The notes below the pieces were generated by a model. That model made no database searches. It was not told the origin of the DNA and worked only from the letters and a program-made list of their open reading frames with translations. From Candidatus Thalassarchaeum sp. (GTDB lineage Archaea; Thermoplasmatota; Poseidoniia; Poseidoniales; Thalassarchaeaceae), in contig JAKURM010000008.1 in assembly GCA_022449945.1 (NCBI GenBank), positions 1 through 45,918 on the forward strand: a DNA stretch of 45,918 bases, read 5' to 3'. Below are positions 8,285 through 15,904 of this stretch, piece by piece. How positions within the stretch are numbered: position 1 is the first letter of the stretch; each line of letters opens with the position of its first letter. A program made the position numbers and the translations under genes.

Positions 8285-9172
8285 ATGGTTAAGATGAAGG
8301 TGCTGAAGGAATCCGAAGAAAGGCTGCAAATACTGCTGACTGGAACCGACAGGAGCCTTGCCAACGCCCTTAGAAGGTCACTGATTTCTGATACTCCCAA
8401 GATGGCAATAGACAGCGTAAGGTTCCAACTTGGCACCAAGGAGCAAGACGAACAAATCTGGGAGACAACGGGGCCACTTCCTGATGAGATGGTCGCTCAG
8501 CGCCTTGCCATGATTCCTATTCCAACTAAGCACGAAAAGTTCCACTTCCAGCAAGAGTGCCCCAACTGCAAGGACCTTATCGAGGCAGACAGGGGTTGCC
8601 TGGAATGCCAGATGATTTACACATGTGTGGTCTTCGGAACGGAAGAGGGCAAGTGGGTAACTGCAGGGGACATGAAATACCTTGGAGAAGAGGCTCTGGA
8701 GATTCCCGAGGATTACAAGTCAATTCCGATTACGAAGTTGCTGAAGGGGCAAATGATTGAGTTCTATGCCACTGCAATAATGGGAAGAGGAAGGGAGCAT
8801 ACCAAGTGGTCTCCAGTGTGTGGTGTTTCATTCAGTCCTCGAAGAGTCGGCGTAATAAACAACAAGACGAAGGCAAAGGTTCTCTGGGGAATGGACCTTG
8901 GCATCTCAGCAAAGGACTTCGGAAAGGACAATCGTCTTGATGATGTGGGCATGGTTGCTATCCTAGAAAGAGAGTTGCACCATGTCGGGGAAGGAACCGA
9001 GGCATCTCGGGAATTCAAAGAGGCCATTTCGCTGGAAGAAGTGGCAGGCGAGTTCATCCTTGACTTCGAAACAGATGGCTCGATGACACCGAGAGTGGCG
9101 CTTGAGATGGCCTGCAAAGAGCTTGCAGAGAGATTCGGGGCACTTGAGGAGGATCTTGGGGCTGCGCTCTGA
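8285..9172 (+). CDS. rpoD: DNA-directed RNA polymerase subunit D (Rpo3)
   Basis: The archaeal homologue of Rpb3 and of bacterial alpha; with Rpo11 it forms the assembly platform of RNA polymerase. The 295-residue protein has the alpha-like motif LTGTDRSLANALRRSLISDTPKMAIDSV (residues 19-45) and the second conserved block QRLAMIPIPT. A cysteine-rich insert follows at residues 92-114: C92, C95, C105, C108 and C114. It resembles the Rpb3 zinc loop or an Fe-S domain seen in some archaeal subunits. The ATG is preceded by AAGGAAAAGGTGAAAAA, a convincing Shine-Dalgarno-like sequence with good spacing. It is the last gene of the r-protein/polymerase cluster; the pantoate kinase gene lies 40 bp downstream on the same strand. 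Confidence 0.95.
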   Translation: MVKMKVLKESEERLQILLTGTDRSLANALRRSLISDTPKMAIDSVRFQLGTKEQDEQIWETTGPLPDEMVAQRLAMIPIPTKHEKFHFQQECPNCKDLIEADRGCLECQMIYTCVVFGTEEGKWVTAGDMKYLGEEALEIPEDYKSIPITKLLKGQMIEFYATAIMGRGREHTKWSPVCGVSFSPRRVGVINNKTKAKVLWGMDLGISAKDFGKDNRLDDVGMVAILERELHHVGEGTEASREFKEAISLEEVAGEFILDFETDGSMTPRVALEMACKELAERFGALEEDLGAAL

Positions 9173-9212
9173 GATTCCAACAATTCATTACCTAATTGCG
9201 GGATGATTCGCT

Positions 9213-10190
9213 ATGGCCACTCGACTGGGCAGGGGTCATTGTGGAGCGCATCTGACCTTACTATTCACAGTGGAAGACGAGGCAGAGGAGCCAGAGTACC
9301 AAGGAAGCATGGGGGCAGGGATTTGCCTGGATCACGGTGTTGAGGCCATTGCCAAGGGAGAAGAAGGAGGGTCGTCGCTGACTGTTTCCTTTCTTGATGG
9401 AGATTACCCATCCTCAATGTACGAAGAGGTCCTAGATGTTCTTTGCTCTGAGATGCCGGAAGCGTCTGAGTTGGTCTGGGAACTAACCATCAGGATGGGT
9501 TTGCCCGCCTCTCAGGGATTCGGAATGTCGGCTTCGGGAGCAGTTGCTGCTGCAATGGCATTCCAGAGAGCAATGGGAATTCCCAACGAAGAGTGCCTGA
9601 GGAGGTCATTCCTAGTTGCACATATTGTGGAGAGGAGGAGATCTAGCGGACTTGGCGACACTACGGCACTGGCGGCCGGGGGAGTGGAGAGAAGGACCTC
9701 GGCTGGGTCCCCATACAGTGGTGAGCTATTGAGTAACGGTCCGGGAAAGGCAGAAGGATGGTCCGAAGGCAATTCCGTTCTTCTGTGCTGGAGAAAGGAT
9801 ACTGGTGCACATACCTCTACGTACATAGACGATAAAGGCTGGAAGTCCAAGATTAGTGCCGCTGGAAGAAGCGCAATGAGAGTTCTGGGGTCTGGAAAAT
9901 GGGACAGGACCAGGTGGAAGGACTTGATCGACGAGGCAAAGACGTTCTCTGTTGAAAGCGGACTAATTGAAGACGTATCCAGGGGAGAGTTGGTGTCTCT
10001 GGTAGAGGATGCGATTTCGGAATGCGGGCTAGAGGAAAGGGTCTCGGCATTACTGTGTATGCTGGGAGAGAGCGTGGTAGTTCTTGAGAACGACTTGGGT
10101 GGACGTACCGAGAATCTGGAGATTCTATCCGAAAAACTAGGCACTCTTGGGATAAAAACGGAAATTAGCCAAGTCGGGAGATTGGTCTAA
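9213..10190 (+). CDS. Pantoate kinase-like GHMP kinase (archaeal CoA synthesis)
   Basis: A GHMP-family kinase of 325 residues, most like archaeal pantoate kinase, which phosphorylates pantoate to 4-phosphopantoate in the archaeal coenzyme A route (then condensed with beta-alanine). Visible features are the GHMP glycine/serine-rich ATP loop (PASQGFGMSASGAVAAAMAFQRA, around residue 103), a preceding MGAGICLDHGVEA segment, and RRSSGLGDTTALAAGGVERR, which corresponds to the GLGD...GG block of pantoate kinases. The start is the ATG at 9213. The gene is 40 bp after rpo3 and may share its transcript. Its last four bases overlap the end of the convergent nuclease gene. Mevalonate-type kinases are the main alternative assignment, but the GLGD block favours pantoate kinase. 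Confidence 0.8.
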   Translation: MATRLGRGHCGAHLTLLFTVEDEAEEPEYQGSMGAGICLDHGVEAIAKGEEGGSSLTVSFLDGDYPSSMYEEVLDVLCSEMPEASELVWELTIRMGLPASQGFGMSASGAVAAAMAFQRAMGIPNEECLRRSFLVAHIVERRRSSGLGDTTALAAGGVERRTSAGSPYSGELLSNGPGKAEGWSEGNSVLLCWRKDTGAHTSTYIDDKGWKSKISAAGRSAMRVLGSGKWDRTRWKDLIDEAKTFSVESGLIEDVSRGELVSLVEDAISECGLEERVSALLCMLGESVVVLENDLGGRTENLEILSEKLGTLGIKTEISQVGRLV

Positions 10191-11275
10191 TCATCTGCCT
10201 TCCTTGAGTTCTCGTGGAAGTCCTCGAGGGGTTGCAGGTCAAGCGGACTGGAGTCGAGCTTCACCGCACCCCTGAGTCTCAGGCCGTCACAGAATCCATG
10301 CCGGTACACTATGGCACCCTGTCCATACTCTGCGACATAACGGTCAACTTGCTTCTGGGTCTTCTTTCTCGGGAACTTCAGATCGGCCCCGAAGAAGTGC
10401 TTCGCATCAATCCACGCACAAGGTATTCCATTGATGCGGACATCATCTAGGAGGAGAAGGTCCGGGGTAATAATCGCCCTACCCTCACTTCTTTTCTGTT
10501 CGTTGAGTAAATCATCCTGCTTTCTGAACCGGATTCCAAGTGAGGAGAAGTGATCACATAGGATCTCTTCGAATACCTCTGCCGCATTCTGCGTCTCTGT
10601 CTGGTTTACGGAGCTGACTCTGTCTACCGACTCGGCTAGCTCAAACTGTTCCCTATCTCGTTTGTTTAGCTTAGAGGGGTTCTTGTTCAGGGTGTCCTTG
10701 ATCCTGGTCTTTGTCCAGCCCCTGCCGGTCAGAACTGCGCGAAAGGTGTTGACTGGCGGGGCGTCGAACCTCTTTGAAAGGGAAATTACGCTCTCCCCGG
10801 AATCGTACCTCCTACTGAGCTCATTTGACCTGCGCATTAGCTTGGAGTGCGAGTATACGCTCTTCTCCTGGTTTAAGGCCGCTCTGAGGGAAAGGGCCTG
10901 TTCCAGTGAAATCGGCATCCCCTCCAACTGCACTGCAATCTCCTGTACCCTCTCCTCAGGGAGGAACCCGAATTCACCGGGAACGCACGAAATCTTCCCT
11001 GCAGAGACTTGTACTGGCTTTGGAACGGCGTTGGTCTTCCAGCGAATTTCCACCTTCTTTGGTGGTGGGTCGATCACTTTGGGAATCCCCATGGGCCTTG
11101 GTTCGGCCTTGAACCTGGATAGCGCCCTCTCAATCTCTTGCGAACTAGGCTGCCTTCCGTTCTCCTTGGGAGCTTGGTTTTTGTTCCCAGGTTTCCGGCG
11201 GCGCCTCCGGCGCCCCCGGCGCCGCTTGGAGCTCCCGTCTTCACTCAATAGCACTGCCAGAGAAAGGGGCTCCAT
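10187..11275 (-). CDS. CDIN1/C15orf41-like PD-(D/E)xK nuclease (TPD family)
   Basis: The C-terminal 95 residues carry the TPD signature (TPDLLLLDDV at residue 270) followed by WIDAKHFFG, i.e. D272...D290-A-K292. These are the catalytic elements of a PD-(D/E)xK nuclease as found in the human CDIN1 (C15orf41) family. The tail QVDRYVAEYGQGAIVYRHGF also matches that family. A middle region (residues 135-215) contains helix-turn-helix-like segments (DSGESVISLSKRFDAPP). The N-terminus has a run of arginines (GRRRRRRK) encoded by a GC-rich tract at about 11200-11235. The ATG at 11275 is chosen because earlier starts overlap the upstream DCC gene. Nucleic-acid substrate unknown. It follows the DCC gene by 20 bp and converges on the pantoate kinase gene. 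Confidence 0.75.
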   Translation of the reverse strand: MEPLSLAVLLSEDGSSKRRRGRRRRRRKPGNKNQAPKENGRQPSSQEIERALSRFKAEPRPMGIPKVIDPPPKKVEIRWKTNAVPKPVQVSAGKISCVPGEFGFLPEERVQEIAVQLEGMPISLEQALSLRAALNQEKSVYSHSKLMRRSNELSRRYDSGESVISLSKRFDAPPVNTFRAVLTGRGWTKTRIKDTLNKNPSKLNKRDREQFELAESVDRVSSVNQTETQNAAEVFEEILCDHFSSLGIRFRKQDDLLNEQKRSEGRAIITPDLLLLDDVRINGIPCAWIDAKHFFGADLKFPRKKTQKQVDRYVAEYGQGAIVYRHGFCDGLRLRGAVKLDSSPLDLQPLEDFHENSRKADD

Positions 11276-11295
11276 GAACCCACCGTGTGGAGAAG

Positions 11296-11631
11296 CTAAT
11301 TCCGAAAGCGGGCAAACAGGTCGTAAGCTACATCCCTGATAGGCCAGGGAACCAGTGCAATCGCTGATGCAATCGGCCAGGGGAATCTCAGAAATCGAAA
11401 AATCCTCCACACAGCTGAGCTCTTAGCATGCCAATCTCCTACAGAAGAAATCAGAAATACCGAGTCGACCCCCCGAAATCTGACTGGCATCGATTCCAAG
11501 ATTCCCTGTCCTTCTTGACTGCTCTGTCCGATTAGGATGACATTGGAGGATGGGTCTCTTTTCTCAATAAACCTAGCCCACCGGCTGCATTTGTTGCAGT
11601 TATCATCGAAAAGGACCAGGGGAGTATTCAT
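11296..11631 (-). CDS. DCC-family (DUF393) thiol-disulfide oxidoreductase-like protein
   Basis: A small protein of 111 residues starting MNTPLVLFDDNCNKCSRWARF. The D-x-x-C-x-x-C motif directly after the first strand is the hallmark of the DCC/DUF393 family, thioredoxin-fold proteins predicted to handle thiols. Further family features are GVDSVFLIS (second strand), a KSSAVWRIFRFLRFPW helix and the closing P-x-x-IRDVAYDLFARFR segment typical of these proteins. The ATG at 11631, 8 bp after the leuS stop, fits the family start better than an ATG seven codons upstream that overlaps leuS. It sits in a minus-strand run leuS-DCC-nuclease. Partner and substrate are unknown. Confidence 0.85.
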   Translation of the reverse strand: MNTPLVLFDDNCNKCSRWARFIEKRDPSSNVILIGQSSQEGQGILESMPVRFRGVDSVFLISSVGDWHAKSSAVWRIFRFLRFPWPIASAIALVPWPIRDVAYDLFARFRN

Positions 11632-11638
11632 TTTACAC

Positions 11639-14494
11639 CTACAAGAATGCAATTCCGGGCTCGAGGGGGGATGAGATTCTCGCCTTTCCTCCTACGTCCT
11701 CTCCTTGGCCTACTCTGTAGACCTCAACCGTTTTGACACCAAGGGAGGCGGCTATGAACTCAGCATTTTCCTGAATTACTGCCGTCTCATCGAGACCGCC
11801 CGATATCAGAGACTTCTCGCCATCTGACCAAGAGTGGATCCGTCCTCGCTTCTTCTTGCTTCCAGTAGTTAGTGCCATCCAAGTCTGGAAAACCTCCCCT
11901 CGCTTCGACTCGTCCTGGAATATATCGAGAGACTGGACGTGAGACTGGCCTTCAGACTTGAAGTCGAAGCCCTCGAGATTTAGCCTGATTGCGTCTTTCG
12001 CCATGTCGTTCTTCCACTTTGCTGCAGTCTGGATGACTGCTTGGGTGATTTCTCCCTCCGAATGCCTTTCAGCGAGAGACTTGAGATTTCTTCCGCTGGT
12101 GATGAGATCCCTGATGTATGCCTCGCGGGCAATCGCTGAATCGCTCCCGGTAGCCTGTTGCACCGGTTCCAGGATATGGCTTGCAAGCAAGCCTTCGCCA
12201 TCCAATTTGAGCCAGAACTCCTCAGCTATGTGGGGTGTGGCAGGCGCCAGCATGGGGACCCAGCCCTCAAGGAAATTCCTTGCAGTTTTGGGGTCACAAC
12301 CACCTCTATGGAGGTACCAGCTCCAGTCCGATAGCATCTCGAAGTGACTAATCATCACTCCTTCTCGAAGGCTGACATCTGACATTGCCTCCGCCCAAGA
12401 TGTTTGGTTTCTACTCAATTTAGCCATAATCCACCCATCCATCTCCGAAGTGCTTCCATCGAGTGTCAGTGCGTGTTCGATGGCACCAATTATTGAGAAG
12501 AGTTGTCGGTTATTGGCCTCGAGAGCGCTGTCTGACCAATCCATTCCTGCTTCGGGGTTTGCCCCGAACAGTATGAACAATCGGACAGTGTCGGCCCCGA
12601 ACCTGGAGACCATCTCCTCCGGGCTAACGGTATTTCCCAGTGATTTACTCATCTTAGCGGAGCGTGTCGATAGAGAAGAGCCACAAGTGGGGCAGTCGGA
12701 CCCGAAATTGTCTATGTGATATTCGGAATTGCAATTTTCGCAATATGGAGCGGGTGCGTTGAGCATTCCCTGGCATACCAGCCTTCCGAAGGGCTCTCCG
12801 ACTGAGTTCATCCCCGCATCTCGGGTGAACTTGGTGAAGAATCGGGCGTAGAGGAGGTGCATCACCGCATGTTCGATACCTCCGATGTAGAGGTCTACCC
12901 CCCCGTCCATCCAGTAATCCACTGATGCCCTATCGAAAGGCTGTGAGTCGTTGCTGGCATCGCAAAAACGCATGAAATACCAAGAGGAGTCGTAGAAAGT
13001 GTCCATTGTGTCGGTTTCTCGTTTGGCTTTGCCTCCGCAAGCAGGGCATGAAACGTCGATGAACTGTCGATGAGAGGCAAGTGGATTTCCGCTCTGCTCC
13101 TCGCTGAATACCACGTCCAGTGGGAGTTCTACAGGGAGTTCGTCCTTCGGTACTGGAACTATTCCACATGATTCACAATTTATCATGGGAATTGGGGTCC
13201 CCCAGAATCGCTGCCTACTTAGGAGCCAGTCCTTGAGGCGGTACTCCACCTTTCCGTGTCCTGAGCCGGAAGACTCGAGTGCGTCTATTACAGCGTTCTT
13301 GGCATCCTCCCCCGATAGACCGTCGAACCCATCTTTCGAGGAGTTGGTCATCGGCCCGTATCCCTCAAATGCCTCGGTCAAAGGTGAGTTCGGGTCGTGT
13401 CCCGGACTCTTGGTCAAGACTCTTCGAATTTCCAAGTCGTATGCCTTAGCGAAGTCAAAGTCACGCTGATCGTGCCCGGGAACTGCCATTACTGCACCAG
13501 TCCCGTAAGAGGCTACGACGAAGTTGCCTGCGTAAATCGGGACCTCTTCTCCGTTCATCGGATTGATTGCGTTTCTACCAAGGAAGACCCCTTTCTTCTC
13601 CTTGAGCATGTTGATCCTCTCAAACTCGGACATCTTTGCACACTCGTCCCTTAGTTCCCTCCAACCGCCCTCCCACTCGGTGCCTTCACAAATCTCCTCG
13701 CAAAGAGGGTGCTCGGGTGAGAGGGTGACGAAGGTGACTCCGAAGATGGTGTCTGGACGGGTTGTGAATGCCCCTATCACTGAGTCTGAACCAACAACTG
13801 GGAAGTCGATATGAGCCCCATGGGATCGTCCAATCCAGTTTCTCTGCATGGCCTTGACGTTCTCCGGGAATGAGATGTTGTCAAGCTCGTCGAGAAGCTC
13901 GTCGGAGTACTCTGTCATTCTGAGGAACCACTGTGCCATATCCCTCTGGACCACTTCGAGGCCACATCTCCAACATCGGTTGTTCTTCACTTGCTCATTT
14001 GCTAGGACTGTGTCGCAATCGGTGCACCAGTTGACTGGTGCCATCCTCCTCTCAACCAGCCCGCGTTCGTTTAGAGTGAGGAACATCTCTTGGTTCCACC
14101 TGTAGTAATCGACGTCAGAGGTGGCCAAGAATCGCCGCCAGTCGTAAGAGTAGCCCATCCTCTCCTGGTCTGAGCGGATGCTGGAGATGTTGCTATGAGT
14201 GACTTCATGCGGATGTCCACCTTCTTTCTTAGCGGCATTTTCTGCAGGCATCCCGAATGAGTCGTAACCCATCGGGTATAGGACGTTCTTGCCCATCAGT
14301 CGTTGGAAGCGGGCCATGGCATCGCCGATTGAGTAGTTCCTGACATGCCCCATGTGCATGTGACCAGAGGGATACGGGAACATCTCCAAACAGTAGAATT
14401 TGGGCTTGGAGCTGTCGGACTCAACCTCGAAAACTCCCGAATCAGCCCAGACCTTCTGCCATCTGGTCTCCAGTTCCTGAGCATCGTATACCAT
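11639..14494 (-). CDS. leuS: Leucyl-tRNA synthetase, bacterial type
   Basis: Charges tRNA-Leu with leucine in the cytoplasm. The 951-residue protein starts MVYDAQELETRWQKVW and has the class I signature HMGH (residues 47-50, in PYPSGHMHMGHVRNYSIGD) and KMSKS (in SAKMSKSLGNTVSPEEM). It has zinc-type cysteine pairs (WCTDCDTV/CWRCG, CESCG, CPACGG, CENC/CPTCG) and a CP1 editing domain (FTTRPDTIFG, YGTGAVMAVPGHDQRDFDFA). The PYPSG-x-HMGHVRNY form and the domain layout are those of bacterial LeuRS, not of the archaeal/eukaryotic type. At 951 residues it is longer than the roughly 860 usual in bacteria, with a C-terminal region resembling an altered tRNA-binding tail. The frame is open 20 codons further upstream, but homology supports the ATG at 14494. 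The DCC gene follows after 8 bp. Confidence 0.96.
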   Translation of the reverse strand: MVYDAQELETRWQKVWADSGVFEVESDSSKPKFYCLEMFPYPSGHMHMGHVRNYSIGDAMARFQRLMGKNVLYPMGYDSFGMPAENAAKKEGGHPHEVTHSNISSIRSDQERMGYSYDWRRFLATSDVDYYRWNQEMFLTLNERGLVERRMAPVNWCTDCDTVLANEQVKNNRCWRCGLEVVQRDMAQWFLRMTEYSDELLDELDNISFPENVKAMQRNWIGRSHGAHIDFPVVGSDSVIGAFTTRPDTIFGVTFVTLSPEHPLCEEICEGTEWEGGWRELRDECAKMSEFERINMLKEKKGVFLGRNAINPMNGEEVPIYAGNFVVASYGTGAVMAVPGHDQRDFDFAKAYDLEIRRVLTKSPGHDPNSPLTEAFEGYGPMTNSSKDGFDGLSGEDAKNAVIDALESSGSGHGKVEYRLKDWLLSRQRFWGTPIPMINCESCGIVPVPKDELPVELPLDVVFSEEQSGNPLASHRQFIDVSCPACGGKAKRETDTMDTFYDSSWYFMRFCDASNDSQPFDRASVDYWMDGGVDLYIGGIEHAVMHLLYARFFTKFTRDAGMNSVGEPFGRLVCQGMLNAPAPYCENCNSEYHIDNFGSDCPTCGSSLSTRSAKMSKSLGNTVSPEEMVSRFGADTVRLFILFGANPEAGMDWSDSALEANNRQLFSIIGAIEHALTLDGSTSEMDGWIMAKLSRNQTSWAEAMSDVSLREGVMISHFEMLSDWSWYLHRGGCDPKTARNFLEGWVPMLAPATPHIAEEFWLKLDGEGLLASHILEPVQQATGSDSAIAREAYIRDLITSGRNLKSLAERHSEGEITQAVIQTAAKWKNDMAKDAIRLNLEGFDFKSEGQSHVQSLDIFQDESKRGEVFQTWMALTTGSKKKRGRIHSWSDGEKSLISGGLDETAVIQENAEFIAASLGVKTVEVYRVGQGEDVGGKARISSPLEPGIAFL

Positions 14495-14511
14495 TTCTAC
14501 ACTCCCAGTAA

Positions 14512-14545
14512 GCTTCGGAGGGAGCGTCAGGCTCCCTGCAGAAGC
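14512..14545 (-). promoter_or_regulatory. Two-tier hairpin just upstream of leuS
   Basis: On the leuS strand, GCTTC pairs with GAAGC (outer stem, 14541-14545 with 14512-14516). Inside, GGGAGC pairs with GCTCCC (14531-14536 with 14520-14525) around a 5-nt loop, separated by a small asymmetric internal loop. The structure ends 17 nt before the leuS ATG. A second inverted repeat GCCCGC/GCGGGC (14585-14590 and 14562-14567) lies further upstream. The position suggests a translational control element or attenuator, but no known class is recognised, and the segment could also be translated as an N-terminal extension. Confidence 0.35.
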
Positions 14546-14673
14546 AGTAGGCAAGGCGAAAGCCCGCCTGGCAGGGTCTGTGAAGCGGGCATTCGTGCCA
14601 CAAGCCGACGACGGGCTACCTCGATTTGAACCATCCCCCCTCTATGTGGTAACTTGGAATATTACCTTGCACT

Positions 14674-15414
14674 ATGACTTTGTTTGATGGCCTCCTCGAT
14701 GAGTGTATGTTATCCGATGGTGAGTTCCATGTTTCCATTTGGGAAGACGGAGTGGAGGTCTGGGTAACCCAAATGGGGAACCTGATGAATATGAACACAG
14801 CCTTCGTAGATAGGGCCAATGGAGTGGTTGTAATTATCGATCCATTCGATGCAGGAAAATGGATAAAGAAACTAGAAGAGGAGAGGTTGGAGCCAACACA
14901 TCTCCTCTATACCCATACCCATAGAGATCATGCTGCAGGCTTTCCAGGGATGATCAAGAGATTCCCAAATCTAGAGGTTTGGGGTCACGAAGAAGCGAAG
15001 GTGCCTAGCCTACTTGGCCATGTGGTCTTCAGGAAGGTGGATTTCACTGGCACTTGGGATTGCTTGCCGGATGAAAGTGTGGGATGGTCGGCCTGAGCAA
15101 TCAATCTAGAGATCACTCACTCACCGGGACACGCTCCGGGACACGTCACCATTCATGGCCATGGGGTCTATCATGCTGGAGATCTCCTATTCGTGAGGAG
15201 TGCGGGGAGGGTTGACTTGCCTGGAGGAGATCCGGAAGCAATGCAAAGGAGCCTCATCAGGGCGAAGGAGTTGCTAAGTGGTCTCGATCAGGATTGGAGG
15301 CTAATCCCAGGACATAGGTACGACTCCCATGGAGGAACAACCCCTGACTGGATTAGCGTTGGAGATGCCTTGAAGTTCAACTACTTCCTTGCAAATATCA
15401 CGATGATTGACTAG
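14674..15414 (+). pseudogene. Metallo-beta-lactamase-fold hydrolase interrupted by one in-frame TGA
   Basis: A glyoxalase II/MBL-fold hydrolase is readable in one frame across the whole interval, except for a TGA at 15094-15096 (codon 141). Before it lie the zinc-binding THTHRDH (H81, H83, D85, H86) and the N-terminal strand pair. After it lie THSPGHAPGH, YHAGDLLF and IPGHRYDSHGG, supplying the remaining His/Asp ligands. The sequence around the stop, VGWSA-stop-AINLEITHSPGH, matches the family if the stop was glycine: GGA to TGA is a single change. There is no frameshift and no other damage, so this is a very recent nonsense mutation, a strain variant or an assembly error. A GTG at 15193 could begin a fragment lacking the active site. 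The gene is divergent from leuS and abuts the convergent LETM1-like gene. Confidence 0.85.
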
Positions 15415-15900
15415 TTACCTTCTGATTAGGCGTCGGACCAGAGAGCTCTCTTTTTCTAGCGAATGGTCTGGTTCCTCCCTAGTCGTCTTCATTGCTTTGA
15501 TTGGAATCCAGTCATCTGGAATCATCTTCCACGGGGTTACTCTTGCCATTATGCCCAGGAGTACCTGGCTCCCCGGAATCATGAAGACCCTAAGTGGGGG
15601 GACTACTATGCTCAGTGCAGCGAGGTCATTTCGGGCGTCTATCTTCTTTTTCTTGCTAACCTTCCTCCCAATTAGGATGTTGGCAAGTGTGCCTGCGGTG
15701 TCCTTGAAGTGATCTGCTCCAATCTTCGATTTGTCCCATGACTTCTCTATGGCTTGCCCCCACTTTCCTGGCTCCTTCGCCACATCCTTGATGTCTTCTT
15801 GGGAGTTTTCTGGTAGGCGTCTGTATGCGGCAGCGGCTCCTGTAGCCACCCATGGGAACCACCGCACCATGAATCGGACCGAGTTGCCAACTCTGCCCAT
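15415..15900 (-). CDS. LETM1-like protein
   Basis: A 161-residue protein. Residues 80-135 (TLANILIGRKVSKKKKIDAR, then DLAALSIVVPPLRVFMIPG and SQVLLGIMARVTPWKMIPDD) follow the layout of the mitochondrial LETM1 core. That core has a basic linker, R-x-DL, a VP-x-x-x-F-x-IP hydrophobic segment and a P-x-x-(L/I)P end. LETM1 proteins are inner-membrane proteins linked to cation exchange and ribosome contact. Here the hydrophobic stretch is the only candidate membrane segment apart from a weak N-terminal one (FMVRWFPWVATGAAAAY). The assignment rests on pattern recognition by eye. It follows aceE by only 4 bp on the same strand and its end abuts the broken MBL gene. Confidence 0.55.
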   Translation of the reverse strand: MGRVGNSVRFMVRWFPWVATGAAAAYRRLPENSQEDIKDVAKEPGKWGQAIEKSWDKSKIGADHFKDTAGTLANILIGRKVSKKKKIDARNDLAALSIVVPPLRVFMIPGSQVLLGIMARVTPWKMIPDDWIPIKAMKTTREEPDHSLEKESSLVRRLIRR

Positions 15901-15904
15901 ATTA

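Noticed and set aside
11195-11235. GC-rich tract of CGG/CGCC units as a possible repeat or CRISPR-like element
   Set aside because: It encodes the Arg-rich arm of the CDIN1-like nuclease and has no regular spacing. No CRISPR array was found anywhere in the window.
14600-14645. tRNA-like T-loop (TTCAAAT on the minus strand near 14624-14632)
   Set aside because: The five bases on each side of the loop do not pair, and no acceptor, D or anticodon arms can be drawn.
15094-15096. TGA read as selenocysteine
   Set aside because: The position is not catalytic, no hairpin resembling a SECIS is evident, and the family has small residues such as glycine there; a GGA to TGA mutation is simpler.
15193-15414. 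Separate short gene starting at a GTG after the stop in the MBL gene
   Set aside because: It is the in-frame remainder of the interrupted hydrolase and lacks the main zinc site.
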